From Papaver somniferum (Eukaryota; Streptophyta; Magnoliopsida; Ranunculales; Papaveraceae), in assembly GCF_003573695.1 (NCBI RefSeq), contig NC_039366.1, positions 160,088,770 to 160,152,769 of the forward strand: a DNA stretch of 64,000 bases, written 5' to 3'. The first letter of the stretch is position 1, and each line of letters opens with the position of its first letter. The notes beneath the pieces were generated by a model. It saw only the letters and a program-made list of their open reading frames with translations. It ran no database searches and was not told the origin of the DNA. The translations under genes were made by a program, and so were the position numbers. This document shows positions 59,801-64,000 of the stretch, piece after piece.

Positions 59801-60031
59801 CCTCCTACAGATCAACCCATCCTTTCTTGTGACCGAATTTACTCTGGAACGACCATTGTCTTGGTTTAGGTCGGGGTACTACAGATTGATCTCTCGAATT
59901 CAAAGCACTCCCTTCTTGCAGTGCATCTGTGTGAGGTTGAACATTTCGCTCGGTTCAAGGAGTCTCCTCCGTACGGTCGTCTCCTCAATTCCGTGAAAAC
60001 CAGCAAATCGTTTTGCCCCATCTACAGATAG
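56834..60031. mobile_element. Solo LTR of family C, complete, with 5-bp target duplication
   Basis: The LTR is 56839-60026 (3188 bp), starting TGTAGATGGTGGATTTT and ending TTGCCCCATCTACA. Its ends are themselves a short inverted repeat (TGTAGATGG/CCATCTACA). It is flanked by GATAG (56834-56838 and 60027-60031). Rejoining the flanks restores the copia LTR text CTTGAGATAGCAACGCATGC. No coding sequence is present. It defines the true ends of family C. Confidence 0.93.
57520..58440. repeat. Five about 190-bp tandem units in the family C solo LTR
   Basis: Unit starts are near 57525, 57720, 57889, 58078 and 58270, each with a GGCC-rich head (CCGGCCGACCATGCC type) and an AT-rich tail containing CTCATGAAA. 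Confidence 0.75.
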
Positions 60032-60067
60032 CAACGCATGCGAGTTCGACCGAGCAATGCTCTAACA

Positions 60068-60500
60068 ATCTCCCCCTTTGTCAATTTTAGTGACAAAACT
60101 ATCAATACATATGGAATACAAAAAATAAATAAATTAACTTTTGTAGCTCCTATTCCACATGGCTAATCTTCAACATTACTCGAAATCTTCGTCACTTCCA
60201 AGTACTCTAATGATCCCAAAGGTTGTAAGTTCAGCATCATCGTTGTTGAAAATCCGTAGCTATAACAACGAGAAAACAAGAGTTCTCAATCATTGTTATA
60301 CAGTGTCATAGTATCATTACACAACGTCAAAGTTCAATTGTATCACAACTTCAACAACAATAGTATGGTGATATGTATCACTCCCCCTTAGTCAATACTC
60401 CATCTCACATGGAAACCACTCCCCCTTGCATAATGATCCGAAAACCATATGTATTTGTAGTCTGAACTACATATTAATTCTCCCCCTTTTTGTCAATAAA
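60068..60500 (-). promoter_or_regulatory. PPT cluster of element E
   Basis: The main tract ATCTCCCCCTTTGTC (plus coordinates) is at 60068-60082. Further CTCCCCCTT tracts are at about 60381, 60419 and 60480. The arrangement is parallel to elements B and F. Confidence 0.75.
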
Positions 60501-60839
60501 ATTGGCAAAGGTACAAGAACGGGATCCTAATGACATTTCCGAAAGAGACATTTCATGACCAAAAGAAAGAAACACATATCATCTTATTTAGATGCAATCA
60601 TATAGCCGAGCCTAAATGCATTCATCAAGGAGTTTATAAAGATACAAGATAACTCCTATAATATTCCACAGCCGCACTCCCCACAAAAATTTGGCAATTA
60701 AGCACAAGTTCAATTAAGAACTCTCCCCCATAAAATGTCATTCCCAAAGGAACAACAAGAGCGACCTTAATTTCGAAAGAAAAGAAGGATTTCTTTGGAC
60801 ATAACAAATCACATACAAGTGTAAATTTGAATCCAAAAT

Positions 60840-61180
60840 ACTCAATTAAATTAACCACAAGAGAACCCATGATTAATTCAATCGAAAATGCTCAACATAA
60901 GTGAACTTATGGAGACTCAAAAATATACAGTTAGATTAATCACAAGAGAACCCATAATTAATCTAATCGAACTACACAACCAAACTAATCACAAAAGTAA
61001 TCAATTTAATTGGTCATGCTCATCATAAGAAAACTTACGGAGCAACAACTAAATAACCAAACAAGATGATTAATTTAGTTGAATATGCTCGACATAAAGT
61101 ATCTCGCGGGACAACAACTAAGATAATCAAATCAACTTGGTCGTTTAGTGCTCAACATAAGACACTTTATGGAGCCTCAC
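60840..61180. repeat. Tandem about 64-bp repeats in the 3' region of element E
   Basis: The core ATGCTCAACATAAG and variants start at 60888, 61016, 61085 and 61148. Element F has a single copy near 48433, so the unit has expanded in E. Confidence 0.7.
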
Positions 61181-61729
61181 AGTAATACATAAAATATGGA
61201 TCAGGGAAGATCAATACTGCAGAATACACAAGGATTCATTCTATTTTCCATCACTATTCGCATAACGATATTCAATAGACATAATCCTTGCAAACAAAAG
61301 ATTTTAACCCATCTGCCATCAATAGTTGACATAATAGGCTTAACTTTTGTATTTGTCAAAAGTCTATTCATTCTTTTATCAATACATGCATATCGACATA
61401 CGAAAGACTTTACTTCAAGATATGGGACAACCATAGTTCACAGACGCAAACACACATATCCCATAACAATATTGTAATATATAAAACCATAAAGATTAAT
61501 ACTGCAAAAATCATCTTCCAAACAACTTTAGAATTTAAACCAATAAATCTAAAAACATGAAGATGAAAACGTTGGACATAGCTATGTGTAATCACAAAAA
61601 TGGTTCCAAACTCTAGTTATTCTTCTAACAAAAAGCAAGAAAAAGAAGATTTACTAGGCAAATAAAAGAAATCAACAAGCTAAGGAACAAAAGCAGACTC
61701 CAGTGCCATTGCCGAACACGAACTAATGG

Positions 61730-62176
61730 TCAAATAGACGGTTCAGGATCCTCACGAGTCTTGGCGTCTTTGAGCTTGTGATTAGCAGCATCCATTGCAT
61801 CTACAGAGAAGAGATTCTCTTTGTGAAGATCATTGATGTGAGATTTTATGAGACCAAGGTCAGCTGAAACCTTTTTCAACTCAGTTTTCAACACATCAAG
61901 ACTTTTCAGAGTATCAACAAGCTGCAGTTTTGCTTCCTTAAAATACTTAAGAAAGTCATGGACCACTTCAGCAGAAATCATATCCTTCTTCTCAACATCC
62001 TCGTGAGTATATGCATAGTAACATGAGGCATTAGGATGATCATCTTCTACCAGGGTTCTTTTCTTCCTCCCTTTAGACTCGAAACCTATACCTTTGTCAA
62101 GTAAGCCTCTAGAAAAACCACAAGCTCGTGAAGAGGAAGACATTCTTGACAAACCAAAATAACCTGGAGTGCGCAA
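61730..62176 (-). CDS. Coiled-coil-like accessory ORF of element E
   Basis: 148 codons from ATG at 62176. The N-terminal third is basic and serine-rich (RMSSSSRACGFSRG, ESKGRKKRTL). The C-terminal two thirds have heptad-like spacing of Leu/Val/Ile (VVHDFLKYFKEAKLQLV, LKSLDVLKTELKKVSADLGL), suggesting a coiled coil. It lies where elements B and F carry the FYxNIHN-type accessory ORF, but I see no resemblance. The downstream non-coding flank is shared with F. Function unknown; it is intact in this reading. Confidence 0.5.
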   Translation of the reverse strand: MRTPGYFGLSRMSSSSRACGFSRGLLDKGIGFESKGRKKRTLVEDDHPNASCYYAYTHEDVEKKDMISAEVVHDFLKYFKEAKLQLVDTLKSLDVLKTELKKVSADLGLIKSHINDLHKENLFSVDAMDAANHKLKDAKTREDPEPSI

Positions 62177-62559
62177 ACGTGACTTACAGGTTTGGTATTT
62201 ATATGGTTTCTTAGGGAAGAAGACCTTTAGGGTTACTAAGAATTGATTCGTATTAGTAACAGGGGTACCCGTACGAACACAACCCGACCCAAGGAAGAAA
62301 AGAAAACTTTAAGGAAAAAAGTCTTTTTGCTACATGAAAATGGCTCAATAAGTTCCATACCATAGGAGTAATTTAGAGCACAAGTGTAGCATACACATAA
62401 AAAAAAAAGAGAAACGATACTAGACACACAAATACTATTTAGGCATTATTGTCTGCAGACACTAGTTTAGCTACAAACGATAAGAGAATATCTCAACTAA
62501 GCAGAACACCAAAACGCCATAATATACCTGATTTTTACACATCTTGCTCAACAGGATTT
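62177..62559 (-). other. Spacer between the two open frames of element E
   Basis: AT-rich, with no domain in any frame. It may be an eroded part of one longer ORF. Confidence 0.35.
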
Positions 62560-62870
62560 TTATGAGCAAGTTCTTAACCCTTGTGAATAATTAGCACAAG
62601 TCTGAGCTCTGAGCTCATTAAAAGAACTTTGTTTATGATCGAGTCTTTTTTTCCTTCTGAATCTAGAAAGGGATTCCTTTTGATGTGAGAAATTATCATA
62701 AAACTTATTGTCATCAAAATACGAGACATAGTTTGAGTTCTTACCAGAAGAATTTTGACTTGAAGAGGATGACAACCTGTCGACAATTTCTTTATACCCT
62801 TCAATTATCTCCATCAGGTCATTTCTCATGTCATTAATTTTTTCCTTTTCTCCTGGGATTTCGTTCACAT
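62560..62870 (-). pseudogene. Charged open frame of element E, cut by a family D LTR
   Basis: About 100 codons open right up to the LTR edge at 62870/62871, so its N-terminus is lost. It contains GEKEKINDMRNDLMEIIEGY, a serine run (SSSSSQNSSGKNS) and a basic patch (RFRRKKRLDHK). No known gag or pol motif is present. It may be the upstream part of the accessory or gag region. Confidence 0.4.
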
Positions 62871-64000
62871 TGATGCGCGTCGTTTACACAACAAATTAAT
62901 TATTTCTTTCCACACAATTAACTCGTAATATAATGGAAAGGATTTCGTTCCCACGAAGAGCAGGGAGACTTTAGTTGTTATAAGTAACCGAAAGGGGTTT
63001 TTTTTAGATTTTGAATCGAACTAATTAGTAAAAGAAAATAATAAAACTTTGTTGTAAACAATGAGAAGAAAGATGACCAGGGAATCCTTCGCCGTCACTG
63101 AACTGAAACTTAATTGAATACAAGTTTATCTATTGTTGAATTTATATTGTTACCAACCATAGAATAGCAATAAGCTCTGCTATCCCCCGGATTCTTGTTG
63201 TCACTGGATACGGAAGCGCTCGACTACCAGTTTCTAACCAACTAACCCACCAAGAATAAGCTCTCAAGGTGTAGATCAAATAATGCTTTACACTCTGTGA
63301 ATCAGATTGATCCTAGCATCAGACGCATAGGCTCGGCCTGCTTACTAGTGTTATCTTTATACACAATTGCTTAACAGAATCCCTCTGTCAGCTTTTGCGA
63401 TGTACTACTTGTGTATGAAATTGAGTGACTATTACACGTATCACCAACCCCAATACTAGTAGAAGAATTACTATCAGGTTAATTCAAATGGCCAATTGAA
63501 TAATCCAATAGTAATCTTAGACGATAAAAATAATAGAGACAATCGACAATAAAATTAAACTCCAAAGAAATTTGTAAAAAGAATTAAAGTTTCATTAATC
63601 AGGACTTTGAAATCATACCTTAATCAATAAAAGATTAGCTACACATGGATTTACTAAAACCCATAAAAAGTATATCGAAGAAGAATTAGAAGAAGAAAAC
63701 TTGGTTTCCCCCTAAAGGGGTAAACCCTAGATATGAAATAAAACCTTTCCTCTCTCTATTCTTTGTATTTTTCTCTTCAAAAAGTTGTCTTCTCAAAAAT
63801 TCCGCACCAACCCTTTATATAGGCTTTCTTGGGCGTGATTTCCTCATCAGATAAGAAATACAAAGTCGGTCAAAAGAGTTTTGAATTGTGAAAACTCAAG
63901 TGATATTGATACGCTGCAGCTGGAGTAACTTAATCAAGATGTGCACGATTTCTTATTGGTTTACACTACACTCGGACCCACTCGTGCCGAACTGTCTTCC
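62871..64000. mobile_element. Family D LTR, left 1.1 kb
   Basis: Begins TGATGCGCGTCGTTTACACA and follows the same order as the solo LTR at 30586 (CGTTCCCACGAAGAG, then AATCCTTCGCCGT, then ATACGGAA..CTCGACTACC, then ACTTGTGTA). It runs off the window. No gene is seen in it. Confidence 0.75.

Larger units (their letters stand above)
54782..60067 (-). repeat. 3' LTR of element E, carrying a family C solo LTR
   Basis: Left edge TGAAAAAGTGGGGGTACAAC and right edge ATGCTCTAACA directly before a PPT at 60068. Removing the family C insertion leaves about 2.1 kb. Compared with the LTR at 49672-52182 it lacks about 150 bp around 55328 (ACGTCTC joined to TAATCTTAATCGA). It is nested in G, which is nested in F. 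Confidence 0.7.
60068..62870 (-). mobile_element. Element E: minus-strand Sirevirus-like element, 3' part
   Basis: PPT, 3' non-coding region and two accessory open frames. It is interrupted at 62870 by a family D LTR and would continue beyond the window. Its 3' non-coding DNA aligns with that of F, but its coding part does not. Confidence 0.65.

Overview
The window is plant nuclear DNA, almost certainly from a repeat-rich eudicot. The evidence is Mutator-type transposase exons with GT..AG introns, plant Sirevirus-like (Ty1-copia) LTR retrotransposons with iMet-type primer binding sites, very long LTRs, a hAT element, and a captured fragment of a plant core alpha-1,3-fucosyltransferase gene. 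I cannot name the species. No complete, undamaged host gene, tRNA, rRNA or CRISPR array was found. Nearly all of the sequence is transposable elements inserted into one another.

Layout. 1-4790: right part of a large Mutator-like element (MULE-1) with a minus-strand MURA-type transposase that has three frame breaks, and arrays of a palindromic ATGCATAAC/GTTATGCAT unit outside the gene and in its introns. About 5340-9470: a TIR-bordered non-autonomous element carrying two exons and the intron of a fucosyltransferase gene, plus a GGT-rich block. 10094-10749: a small Mutator-type element with a perfect 9-bp target duplication. 11288-13758: MULE-2, a non-autonomous relative of MULE-1 with its own 9-bp duplication and palindrome array. 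13768-16670: degenerate sequence without a recognisable gene.

16671-43900 is a deep nest. An old plus-strand copia LTR holds a solo LTR (17537-20233), which itself holds a hAT element (17786-18346). A further plus-strand LTR fragment (21771-21989, resuming at 43554) holds a second LTR family (21990-43553). That family holds a minus-strand Sirevirus-like element (24537-40885), which holds a solo LTR (about 30586-35688), which holds MULE-3 (31456-33840), the third relative of MULE-1. 44313-62870 is a second cluster of minus-strand Sirevirus-like elements, with LTRs inserted in LTRs, a solo LTR splitting an accessory ORF (49672-52182), and a 3.2-kb solo LTR with a perfect 5-bp duplication (56839-60026). 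The window ends in another copy of the LTR family seen at 30586.

How the parts relate. MULE-1 has the catalytic DDE motifs, SWIM finger and zinc knuckle. MULE-2 and MULE-3 have no transposase but share its termini (GTGAAAAYTA type) and palindrome arrays, so an autonomous/non-autonomous partnership is likely. The Sirevirus-like elements keep LTRs, PBS, multiple polypurine tracts and an accessory ORF, but I see no reverse transcriptase or integrase, so they look non-autonomous. Target duplications were found by direct reading and are exact unless stated otherwise; family assignments are inference from motifs.
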